Shown in pieces: positions 1 to 5,943 of a stretch of DNA of 5,943 bases. Positions within the stretch are counted from its first letter, which is position 1. Each line of letters starts with the position of its first letter. This stretch comes from Candidatus Acidulodesulfobacterium acidiphilum (GTDB lineage: Bacteria; SZUA-79; Acidulodesulfobacterales; Acidulodesulfobacteraceae). The translations under genes and the position numbers were made by a program. The notes beneath the pieces are model-generated. The model saw only the letters and a program-made list of their open reading frames with translations. It made no database searches and had not been told where the DNA came from. The stretch spans positions 1 to 5,943 of the forward strand of contig SHMQ01000026.1 in assembly GCA_008534395.1 (NCBI GenBank), in the 5' to 3' direction.

Positions 1-1194
1 GGCGAACTTGAAAGAACTATAGACCAGATTAACAGCATTAAATATTCGAGGGTGCTTATAGTACTGCCGAGACAATCCGTTTTCGTTACGAGAAGGACGC
101 CGGCAAAAGCGTCGGTAATCGTCAAATTAAGGTCGGGAATGACGCTCGACAAAATGCAGGTAAACGGAATAATTCATTTAGTCGCAAGCGCCGTAGAAAG
201 TTTAAAACCTAAAAACATTACCATAGTGGATACGGAAGGGAAGGTACTTTCTATTCCTACGAAAAGTTCTTTCGCATATACGGTAAATCAGTTAAACTAT
301 GTCCGTAAAATAGAAAAAGGCTTGGAAAGTAAAATTAATTCAATGTTAATACCTGTGGTAGGAGCCGGAAACGTAACGTCTAAAGTTTACGTTAAGGTCG
401 ATTTCGCAAAAAAAGTAGAATCTAAACTGACTTATAATCCTAATACTACCGCCATAGTATCCCAGCAGACGTATAAATCTTCTTCTACCGGAGCATTAAA
501 GCCTCAGGGTATTCCGGGCGCAAAATCAAACCTGCCGCCGGGAAAGGTTCCTATACCTGTAGGAAAACCAAGCGTTCATACGGTAAAAAAAGAAACCACA
601 AACTACGACGTATCTAAAAAAATAGAAAAAATATCCTACCCCGTGGGAACTATTAAAAGAGTTTACGCTTCCGTATTAGTCAACGGAACTTATAAAAAAA
701 TCAAATCGGCTAAAGGTAAAACTGCCGAACGATATATTCCCAGAAGCTCATCCGAAATGAGTCTTTTTAAAAATATAGTAAAAACGGCAATAGGTTATTC
801 TAAGACGGCAAAAGATAAAGTCGTCGTGGCTAATATTCCTTTTAAAAAAATAAGCTATAAAATATCGGCGCCTCCTAAAAAAACCTTCGCAAAGCTGATA
901 AAATCTAATCTTGGAGAAATAATAAGATACGGCGTTATATTGATAGGCGTTATATTGCTAATTCTAATTATTTTAAGGCCGTTGATGCATTACATAACTG
1001 CTTACGAATCGCACGGAAACGCACGTTCTTCAGAAGAAGAAAGGCTGGAAGCGCTTGCGCAGATAAAACAGGAATCTATTGCGCCGCCGGAACCAGACGT
1101 TAAAAATGTGGCGTCAAATATAGTAAAATCCGACCCCGACGCCGCGGTCAATTACGTAAGAAATTTATTAAAAGATACCGGAAGGGAAATATAA
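1..1194 (+). CDS. fliF: Flagellar MS-ring protein FliF, 3' part (5' end outside window)
   Basis: FliF forms the MS ring in the inner membrane, the base on which the rotor and export gate are built. The frame is open from base 1, giving 397 residues. The family usually has about 530-560, so roughly the first 130-160 residues, with the first membrane helix, are missing. Visible in order: the ring-building region beginning GELERTI, with LPRQSVF and HLVASAV (about 1-85); the second ring-building half with KIEKGLESKI and the conserved ETTNYDVSK, separated by a Pro/Gly/Ser-rich loop (about 155-195); VANIPF; a membrane helix at about 307-325 (bases 919-975); and a cytoplasmic tail ending in an Asp-Pro-Asp helix (378-391), the known FliG-binding element. 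The GTG at base 52 is internal to conserved sequence and is not the start. First gene of the visible fliF-fliG-fliH operon. The identification is firm. Confidence 0.96.
   Translation, partial: GELERTIDQINSIKYSRVLIVLPRQSVFVTRRTPAKASVIVKLRSGMTLDKMQVNGIIHLVASAVESLKPKNITIVDTEGKVLSIPTKSSFAYTVNQLNYVRKIEKGLESKINSMLIPVVGAGNVTSKVYVKVDFAKKVESKLTYNPNTTAIVSQQTYKSSSTGALKPQGIPGAKSNLPPGKVPIPVGKPSVHTVKKETTNYDVSKKIEKISYPVGTIKRVYASVLVNGTYKKIKSAKGKTAERYIPRSSSEMSLFKNIVKTAIGYSKTAKDKVVVANIPFKKISYKISAPPKKTFAKLIKSNLGEIIRYGVILIGVILLILIILRPLMHYITAYESHGNARSSEEERLEALAQIKQESIAPPEPDVKNVASNIVKSDPDAAVNYVRNLLKDTGREI
1180..1186 (+). promoter_or_regulatory. Ribosome binding site of fliG
   Basis: GGAAGGG lies 8 bases before the fliG ATG, inside the last codons of fliF. 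It is the only clear Shine-Dalgarno sequence in the window and fixes the fliG start at 1195, directly after the fliF TAA. The other genes here lack one or rely on overlap with the gene upstream. Confidence 0.7.
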
Positions 1195-2196
1195 ATGGCA
1201 AGAAGATTATCCGGACCCGAAAAAGCGGCGGTTTTCTTGGTTTCAGTCGGCGAAGACGCGGCATCGGAAATCATTAAAAGATTAGAACTTATGGAAATCC
1301 AAAAAATTACCAAGTATATGGATAACCTTCCGACTATCGAAAAAGAAGAGTCCGAAAATATACTTAAGGATTTTAACTCTAATTTTTCAAAGGTGGGACT
1401 GATAGTAAGGGGCGACGATTACGTAAAAAATTTAATAGCAAAATCGCTTGACCCGGACAAAGCAAAAAAAATATTAGATAATCTTCACGGACCAATCGAA
1501 GAAGAAGGCCTGCAGACTTTAAAGTGGCTCGACCCTCATGTTATAGCCGATTTCGTTAAAAACGAACATCCTCAAACCATCGCCCTAATTCTTGGACACT
1601 TAGAATCTCTTTCTGCCGCCGTAGTAATAGGGCTTCTGCCTTCTTCCATCAGGTCTCAGGTAGTTTTTAGGCTTTCAAAACTAGAAAGAGTACCGCCGGG
1701 GGTTATCAAAGATTTAGACGAAGTGCTTCAGGAACAGCTTAAATCTACAGGCTCCACGCAGAGCAAATTGGTTGGGGGCGTCCGCGTAGTCGCGGATATT
1801 TTAAACAATATGGATAAATCCATAGAAGAACCTATTCTTGCCGACATTGAAAAATTAGACAAAGAAGAAGCCGAAAAAATCAGGGAATTAATGTTTACTT
1901 TCGACGACCTTGCAAGCGTAGACGATAAATCCATGCAACTTATTTTAAGAGAAGTTTCTCACGACCAGATAGTCCTTGCTTTAAAAACGGCTTCCGAAGA
2001 ACTTAACAACAAAATTCTTGCAAACGTTTCAAAAAGAGCTCAGGAAATGATTAAAGACGATCTCGAAGCTATGGGACCTAAAAAACTTTCCGAAGTCGAA
2101 AAAGTCCAGCACGAAATATTAAAGGTAGCAAGAAGGCTTGAAGACGAAGGCAAAATAAGCCTTGCCGTAAAAAGCGAAAGCGAAAAATTAGTATGA
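1195..2196 (+). CDS. fliG: Flagellar motor switch protein FliG
   Basis: FliG is the rotor protein of the C ring. Its N-terminal domain binds the FliF tail, its middle domain binds FliM, and its C-terminal domain meets the stator to make torque. The 333 residues match the usual full length. Seen: an N-terminal domain beginning RRLSGPEKAAVFL (about 1-95), the FliM-binding EHPQT motif at 124-128, the Gly-Gly hinge at 194-195 followed by the ILNNMD helix, MFTFDDL at 233-239, and the torque region at about 260-297. The charged torque residues known from E. coli fall at the same numbers: Lys264, Arg281, Asp288 and Asp289, with Lys297 in place of Arg. The ATG directly follows the fliF stop and has a good ribosome binding site; the stop overlaps the fliH start. 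All key motifs are intact, so it is probably functional. Confidence 0.98.
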   Translation: MARRLSGPEKAAVFLVSVGEDAASEIIKRLELMEIQKITKYMDNLPTIEKEESENILKDFNSNFSKVGLIVRGDDYVKNLIAKSLDPDKAKKILDNLHGPIEEEGLQTLKWLDPHVIADFVKNEHPQTIALILGHLESLSAAVVIGLLPSSIRSQVVFRLSKLERVPPGVIKDLDEVLQEQLKSTGSTQSKLVGGVRVVADILNNMDKSIEEPILADIEKLDKEEAEKIRELMFTFDDLASVDDKSMQLILREVSHDQIVLALKTASEELNNKILANVSKRAQEMIKDDLEAMGPKKLSEVEKVQHEILKVARRLEDEGKISLAVKSESEKLV

Positions 2197-2921
2197 GTAA
2201 AATCCTTAAAGATTACGAATTAAATATGGAGGGCCAAACCTTATACGACGGCAAAAAAACCATCTTAGCCAACGTTCTGAGAGGAGAAGAATCGAGCGCG
2301 AAAGAAAACGCCGAACTTGTATCGGCTCTGGAATCAATACCGTCTTCCCTTCAAAAATATATAATTTCTTATATCGAAGATTATAAAAATAAAACGGAAA
2401 AAGAGTTTAAAGAAAAAGAAAATTCCGTTTTCGAATCTGCAAAACAAAAAGGATATGCCGAAGGCTTTGAAAGCGGCAAATCTGAAGCATTAAAATCAAT
2501 GGAAGAAAGCGTTAAAAATATATTTTCCGCCGCTGAATCCATAAAGCAGTTTAAGAACGAGCTATACGAAGACGTTAAAGAAGATGTAGTAAACCTATCG
2601 ATAAAAATCGCCGAAACGATAACTAAATCAAAAATAGCGGCCGACGACGGCGTGTTGTTTAATATAATAGCGTCCGCAATCAATAAGTCCTCCGATGCCG
2701 TAAATTTTACTATATGCCTTAATCCCGAAGATTACAAAGCATTGAATAAAAACCCCGATGCCTTAAAAGATTTCTTGTCGAAGGAAGCAGACACGGATTT
2801 TATTCAGGATAAAAACGTTCAATCCGGAAACGTCGTTATAAGGACGGATTTCGGTGAAATAGACGCAAAAATTTCTACTCAGATAGAAAGAATAAAAAAT
2901 ATGTTTACTAAAGTTTTTTAA
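2193..2921 (+). CDS. fliH: Flagellar assembly protein FliH (export ATPase regulator)
   Basis: In the family, FliH binds and restrains the export ATPase FliI and helps dock it at the flagellar export gate in the cytoplasm. This 242-residue protein has the family layout: a variable N-terminus (1-65), a charged, probably coiled-coil stretch (about 65-130) carrying the FliH-type glycine repeat G87-xxx-G91-xxx-G95, and the FliH/YscL C-terminal domain, including SIKIAETI (136-143) and the late GNVVIRTDFGEID stretch (212-224). The start overlaps the fliG stop as ATGA, which suggests translational coupling; there is no clear ribosome binding site. No fliI follows: the 3' end runs 14 bases into a convergent gene. 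Sequence identity is low, as is normal for FliH, but position and motifs agree well. Confidence 0.92.
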   Translation: MSKILKDYELNMEGQTLYDGKKTILANVLRGEESSAKENAELVSALESIPSSLQKYIISYIEDYKNKTEKEFKEKENSVFESAKQKGYAEGFESGKSEALKSMEESVKNIFSAAESIKQFKNELYEDVKEDVVNLSIKIAETITKSKIAADDGVLFNIIASAINKSSDAVNFTICLNPEDYKALNKNPDALKDFLSKEADTDFIQDKNVQSGNVVIRTDFGEIDAKISTQIERIKNMFTKVF

Positions 2922-3432
2922 TCTTTTTTATTTTTAATCTTTCTTTTTTTGAAAGTTTATGAGGATTGCCTTTTTTTGCGCCGCCGGTTCTTCTTTCTGC
3001 ATCGTCGTCATCTTCTTCATACAGACGGTTTTCGCCGTTTTCGATAATGCCGCGGGCTAATTTTACAAACTCGTCGATATCCAAGCAGGAACAGTCGGCA
3101 TTTGAAACTCGGCGCCTTATACCGTTATCGTTAGTTACTACCAATAAACTGCCCTTTATGCTCTTAGACAGCCTTACTATAACGTCGTCCGCTTTTTCGT
3201 CTTTTTTTGAATACACCACTTCAATATTTTGACGGTTGTATTTCGACTCCAAAGGTTCGTCGGTATTGTATCCGTCAAAAACCACTACCACTTTATTCTT
3301 TTTTACATTATAATATTTTGATAAAAAATTTATCGTCTCTTCTCTTAGCTTTTGAAGTTCGTCGGATTTAAAACTAACTTTAAAGTAAGAGTTGAAAATA
3401 AAATTGTATCCATCTATTATTATAGTCAGCAT
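2908..3432 (-). CDS. YacP-like NYN (PIN-fold) domain protein, probable ribonuclease
   Basis: A 174-residue protein of the YacP/NYN family, metal-dependent PIN-fold nucleases. The B. subtilis member (YacP, or Rae1) cuts mRNA at the ribosome; the target here is unknown. Seen: IIIDGYNFI at the N-terminus (Asp7, Asn10), VVVVFDGYN (Asp53), DEKADDVI (Asp82, Asp83) and VVTNDNGIR (Asp102), so the acidic residues expected at the active site are present. After the domain come an acidic patch (EEDDDDAE, 139-146) and a Lys/Arg-rich tail (153-173) that could bind RNA or ribosomes. I choose the ATG at 3432 because the protein then opens at the conserved first strand. The 13-codon extension to a TTG at 3471 is not domain-like, would overlap the divergent regulator, and consists of the candidate promoter. 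No clear ribosome binding site. The gene converges with fliH and overlaps it by 14 bases. Confidence 0.85.
   Translation of the reverse strand: MLTIIIDGYNFIFNSYFKVSFKSDELQKLREETINFLSKYYNVKKNKVVVVFDGYNTDEPLESKYNRQNIEVVYSKKDEKADDVIVRLSKSIKGSLLVVTNDNGIRRRVSNADCSCLDIDEFVKLARGIIENGENRLYEEDDDDAERRTGGAKKGNPHKLSKKERLKIKKIKKL
3392..3420 (+). promoter_or_regulatory. Candidate sigma-70 promoter of the sigma-54 activator gene
   Basis: TTGAAA (3392-3397), a 17-base spacer and TATTAT (3415-3420) match the housekeeping consensus at five of six bases in each hexamer. Transcription would start near 3427-3428, giving a leader of about 26 bases without a Shine-Dalgarno sequence. The site lies inside the first codons of the divergent nuclease gene. 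Such matches also arise by chance in AT-rich DNA, so this is a prediction from position and consensus only. Confidence 0.4.
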
Positions 3433-3441
3433 AGTATATAA

Positions 3442-3471
3442 ATTATAAATAATATGAATAATATTAGTCAA
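3442..3471 (-). promoter_or_regulatory. Candidate sigma-70 promoter of the NYN nuclease gene (leaderless)
   Basis: On the minus strand TTGACT (3471-3466), an 18-base spacer and a perfect TATAAT (3447-3442) stand just before the nuclease start. The usual distance from the -10 box puts the first transcribed base at about 3435-3432, on or next to the A of the ATG at 3432. The mRNA would be leaderless or nearly so, which fits the missing ribosome binding site. The -35 box lies within the first codons of the divergent regulator gene, so the two genes share this control region. Confidence 0.5.
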
Positions 3472-4950
3472 ACGGAAAAAAACGAATATTTAGTTTATAT
3501 ATTGTCTGAACAAAAAAAAACGGCAGAAACTATAAAAAAAGCTCTCTCGCGGACTTTGCCGGAAGACAATATCGCCGTAGCCGCCGGTTTCAAAAACCTG
3601 CCGCGCAGTTTCAACAGTAATACTTACATTATAACCGAATACGACGAAAATTGCATAAAAGAAATATCGGCGATAAAACCGAAAAGAAACGTTAAACTTT
3701 ATGTTTATATAGAAAACTTAAACAAATTAGATGAGCGGGACGTGATTTTTTTAATAAAACATAATATAGACCACGTAATTCATTCGGGAAATATCGAAAA
3801 ATTGGCTTACGAAAGGTTTATCGACGCTAAAATTTTCAAAAAGAAGCGCTACAACGCTTTTATCGATAAAGAATCCACCCTGCTTGAAGATTTATCCGCC
3901 GAAAATGAAGATGTTAAAGATACCGGCGTCAATATTTACGGAATTTCGGAGCATATCGCCGAGGTCGTAAAAAAAATCTGCAGAATCGCGCCTTCGGAAA
4001 GTTCGGTTCTTATTACCGGAGAATCAGGCACGGGGAAAGAACTGATCGCAAGATTGATACACGATAAATCCAAGCGAAGCGAACGCCCTATGGTATCGGT
4101 AAATTGCGGAGCGTTTCCGGAAGGACTTCTGGAAAGCGAACTGTTCGGATACAAAAAAGGCGCCTTTACCGGAGCGTTTACCGACAAGCTCGGCAGATTC
4201 GACCTTGCGGATAAATCGACGCTGTTTTTGGATGAAATAGGCGATATGAGCCCTTCTCTCCAAGTAAAACTACTAAGAGTTATTCAGGAAAGAGAAATAG
4301 AGCCGGTAGGTTCGGTAAAAACAAAAAAAATAGACGTAAGAATCATTTCCGCCACTAATAAAAATTTAGAAGAACTTATTGCTAAAAATCTATTCAGAGA
4401 AGATTTCTATTACAGAATTAACGTAATACCCGTTCATCTTCTGCCCTTAAGAGAAAGGAAGGTGGATATTATTATTCTTATATACTATTTTTTAAAAAAA
4501 TTCGGCGAGTACCAGAACGACTCGGTTTACGGAATTTCCGAAGATGCTTTCTACATACTCTTAAACTATCCGTGGTCGGGCAACGTCCGGGAGCTTGAAA
4601 ATTTAATGGAAATGCTGGTAGTATTAAACGAAGGCGGCTTGATAACCGAAAAAGATATTCCCGATAAATATTTAAAAAAATCAAATAATATCGTCCATTC
4701 CGAAAGTTTACTTCAAGGACGTACAGAAAATTTAAATATAGGCGAAAAAAATATAACGCGGTTTGACGAAGAACCTTTTCAAATTAATTTAAAAGAAAAA
4801 ATGGAATCTGCGGAAAGAGAAATTGTTGAAAAAGCTATGAAAATTTCCGGAGGCGTAAAGGAAAAAGCGGCAAAAATGCTGGGACTTAACAGAACTACTT
4901 TAATAGAAAAATTAAAAAGATATGAAAAAAATAAAAAAAATAAAAAATAA
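3454..4950 (+). CDS. Sigma-54-dependent activator, FleQ/FlrC-like, probable flagellar regulator
   Basis: A 498-residue bacterial enhancer-binding protein, which uses ATP to open promoters held by sigma-54 RNA polymerase. Residues about 10-130 look like a receiver fold without its phosphorylation residues: no acidic pair at the first strand (YLVYILSEQ) and TEYDEN where the acceptor Asp would be expected. The AAA+ domain (about 158-400) is complete: Walker A GESGTGKE (189-196), GAFTGA (236-241), Walker B LFLDEIGDM (257-265), the arginine-finger region FREDFYYR (314-321) and WSGNVREL (374-381). A linker leads to a Fis-type helix-turn-helix (about 452-490) with LNRTTLIEKLKRY, resembling FleQ/FlrA. 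It lies near fliFGH but in its own transcription unit, so control of flagellar genes is inferred. No ribosome binding site is visible; the ATG at 3454 is chosen because the first strand starts soon after it. Which member of the FleQ/FlrA/FlrC group it is remains open. Confidence 0.88.
   Translation: MNNISQTEKNEYLVYILSEQKKTAETIKKALSRTLPEDNIAVAAGFKNLPRSFNSNTYIITEYDENCIKEISAIKPKRNVKLYVYIENLNKLDERDVIFLIKHNIDHVIHSGNIEKLAYERFIDAKIFKKKRYNAFIDKESTLLEDLSAENEDVKDTGVNIYGISEHIAEVVKKICRIAPSESSVLITGESGTGKELIARLIHDKSKRSERPMVSVNCGAFPEGLLESELFGYKKGAFTGAFTDKLGRFDLADKSTLFLDEIGDMSPSLQVKLLRVIQEREIEPVGSVKTKKIDVRIISATNKNLEELIAKNLFREDFYYRINVIPVHLLPLRERKVDIIILIYYFLKKFGEYQNDSVYGISEDAFYILLNYPWSGNVRELENLMEMLVVLNEGGLITEKDIPDKYLKKSNNIVHSESLLQGRTENLNIGEKNITRFDEEPFQINLKEKMESAEREIVEKAMKISGGVKEKAAKMLGLNRTTLIEKLKRYEKNKKNKK
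3476..3540 (+). repeat. Three poly-A tracts (A7, A9, A7) in the first codons of the regulator gene
   Basis: Runs of 7 A (3476-3482), 9 A (3512-3520) and 7 A (3534-3540) lie within codons 8-29 of the sigma-54 activator. The nine-base run is the longest A run I found in the window, although runs of eight occur in other genes. Length changes in such a run would shift the frame early and switch the regulator off. Confidence 0.7.
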
Positions 4951-5943
4951 AATCGTTTTTATATATATTGCTCTCATATTTTCCGTTTTTGCGCAAAGTT
5001 TTTTTATTTTCGGCGCAAACGCTAAAACTGCCGCAGTCCCTTCAAAAGCTAAACGGCTGTACGAAAAAGCTTTAAAAGAGTATAGAACCAGCAGTTATTA
5101 CAATGCGCACATGAATCTTAAATACATATTAAATAACTTTAAAATGGGGAAAAAATTATATTCCGGCGTCTATTTCCTTACCGGAAAAGTTCTTTTTAAA
5201 GAAAAAAATTTTTTCTTGGCAAAACCTTATTTTCAGAGAGTAATTTATAGAAATCCGGACTATAAATATATTTATGATGTTATATATTATATGGCAAGAT
5301 GCGATTTTAATTTAAAAAACTACAGGCGTTCCATACGTGATTTCGATTTTCTTTTAACTAAAAGTAAAAAAAGAAGCAAACTATACGACAGGTCGCTCGT
5401 ATATTTGACTTTATCTTACGCTTCTTGCGGAGTCTTTAAAAATGCCGACAAACTTTACGATACAGACCACGTTAAAAATATTTTGCAAAAATCTGAATTT
5501 TTAAAAAAAAGAAGCGGTTATTTCAAAACGGTTTATTTAAATTATCTTATCAATCATAAAAAAAATTTTTCCCGCGCGCTTTTAATATTGGATATAAAAA
5601 ATTTATTTTCCTTAAAAAAGAAAGAATCGTGTTTCAAATCTTACTATGCAGGAATAATAGCGTACGATAAGCAAAAATACTCCGCGGCTCAAAACTATTT
5701 TGCGAAATCTTCCGGATACTGCACCGGATACTATTATAAAAACGGATTGGCTTATTACGGGATGTCTTTAATAGGACAAAACGATAAAAAAGGCGTTAAA
5801 TATCTTAAAAATGCGGCGCTGGAAATAGGCTACCCAAAAATTGAATTGAAATCTTTAAAATTTTTGGCGTCTTATTATAAGACGTTAAATCAGCCGGAAA
5901 AAGAATTAAAATACATAAAACGAATACTTTTCGATTCAGGCTC
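4922..5943 (+). CDS. Exported TPR-repeat protein of unknown function (3' end outside window)
   Basis: An open frame of 340 codons without a stop, cut by the window end. It starts with a textbook signal peptide: a Lys-rich head (MKKIKKIKNK), a hydrophobic core (11-30) and a likely cleavage site after GANA (residue 34). No lipobox Cys follows, so the protein is probably periplasmic or loosely envelope-bound rather than a lipoprotein. The mature part is Tyr/Lys/Phe-rich and helical, with TPR-like units at about 44-73, 80-112, 118-147, 240-264 and 271-302, marked by recurring Tyr-Tyr, Ala and Asn-Pro positions. TPRs usually bind proteins; no enzyme motif is seen. The ATG lies 29 bases inside the end of the activator gene, in the +1 frame, with no good ribosome binding site, so the two are probably cotranscribed and coupled. 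A role in motility or the envelope is a guess from position. Confidence 0.8.
   Translation, partial: MKKIKKIKNKIVFIYIALIFSVFAQSFFIFGANAKTAAVPSKAKRLYEKALKEYRTSSYYNAHMNLKYILNNFKMGKKLYSGVYFLTGKVLFKEKNFFLAKPYFQRVIYRNPDYKYIYDVIYYMARCDFNLKNYRRSIRDFDFLLTKSKKRSKLYDRSLVYLTLSYASCGVFKNADKLYDTDHVKNILQKSEFLKKRSGYFKTVYLNYLINHKKNFSRALLILDIKNLFSLKKKESCFKSYYAGIIAYDKQKYSAAQNYFAKSSGYCTGYYYKNGLAYYGMSLIGQNDKKGVKYLKNAALEIGYPKIELKSLKFLASYYKTLNQPEKELKYIKRILFDSG

Noticed and set aside
52-54. GTG as the start of the first flagellar gene
   Set aside because: The frame is open back to base 1 and the upstream residues (GELERTI and following) are conserved FliF sequence, so the true start is outside the window.
1728-1934. 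Minus-strand frame of 68 codons inside fliG
   Set aside because: It is fully inside conserved FliG coding sequence and has a low-complexity Ser/Leu composition.
2381-2683. Minus-strand frame of 100 codons inside fliH
   Set aside because: It lies wholly within fliH, has Ser/Phe/Leu-rich composition typical of the antisense of Lys/Glu-rich coding sequence, and shows no domain.
2936-2958. Hairpin with T run as an intrinsic terminator after fliH
   Set aside because: Only a five-base stem (CTTTC/GAAAG) around a loop of T is possible, with two G-C pairs; the T runs are explained by the lysine codons of the opposite gene.
2966-3232. Plus-strand frame of 88 codons opposite the nuclease gene
   Set aside because: It is the antisense of conserved NYN motifs, with Ser-rich low-complexity sequence and no ribosome binding site.
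3433-3471. TTG at 3471 as the start of the nuclease gene
   Set aside because: It adds 13 residues that do not fit the NYN fold, overlaps the divergent gene, and is made of the -35 and -10 boxes of the likely promoter.
3936-4263. Two minus-strand frames within the activator's AAA+ region
   Set aside because: Both are shadows of the strongly conserved Walker A to Walker B segment and resemble no protein.
1-5943. Sigma-54 (-24/-12) promoter sites
   Set aside because: By eye I found no GG and GC pair in correct spacing with the flanking consensus; a matrix scan would be decisive.

Overview
This is an AT-rich, gene-dense stretch of a flagellated, Gram-negative-type bacterial chromosome. The flagellar proteins (FliF, FliG, FliH), a FleQ/FlrC-like sigma-54 activator and a predicted Sec-exported TPR protein fit a proteobacterial or deltaproteobacterial-like lineage. 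That placement is inferred from protein style only; there is no rRNA or other marker gene here. I see no tRNA or rRNA, insertion sequence, CRISPR array, integrase or attachment site.

Layout. (1) 1-2921, plus strand: the end of a flagellar basal-body operon, with fliF (5' end outside the window), fliG (ATG directly after the fliF stop) and fliH (ATGA overlap with fliG). Together they encode the MS ring, the rotor switch protein bound to its C-terminus, and the regulator of the export ATPase. (2) 2908-3432, minus strand: a YacP-like NYN/PIN-fold nuclease gene whose 3' end overlaps the 3' end of fliH by 14 bases. It stands where fliI, the ATPase partner of FliH, is usually found. (3) 3454-4950, plus strand: a sigma-54 activator with a degenerate receiver-like N-terminus, a complete AAA+ domain with GAFTGA, and a Fis-type helix-turn-helix of the FleQ kind; it is probably a flagellar regulator. 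(4) 4922 to the window end, plus strand: a secreted TPR-repeat protein that overlaps the regulator by 29 bases and is cut by the window edge.

The only intergenic DNA is the 21 bases between the divergent nuclease and regulator starts. It and the flanking codons hold candidate sigma-70 promoters for both directions; the nuclease promoter predicts an essentially leaderless mRNA. Apart from this control region and the break in the flagellar gene order, the window looks like ordinary flagellar chromosome. I found no convincing new multi-gene system; the least explained part is the regulator plus exported TPR gene pair.
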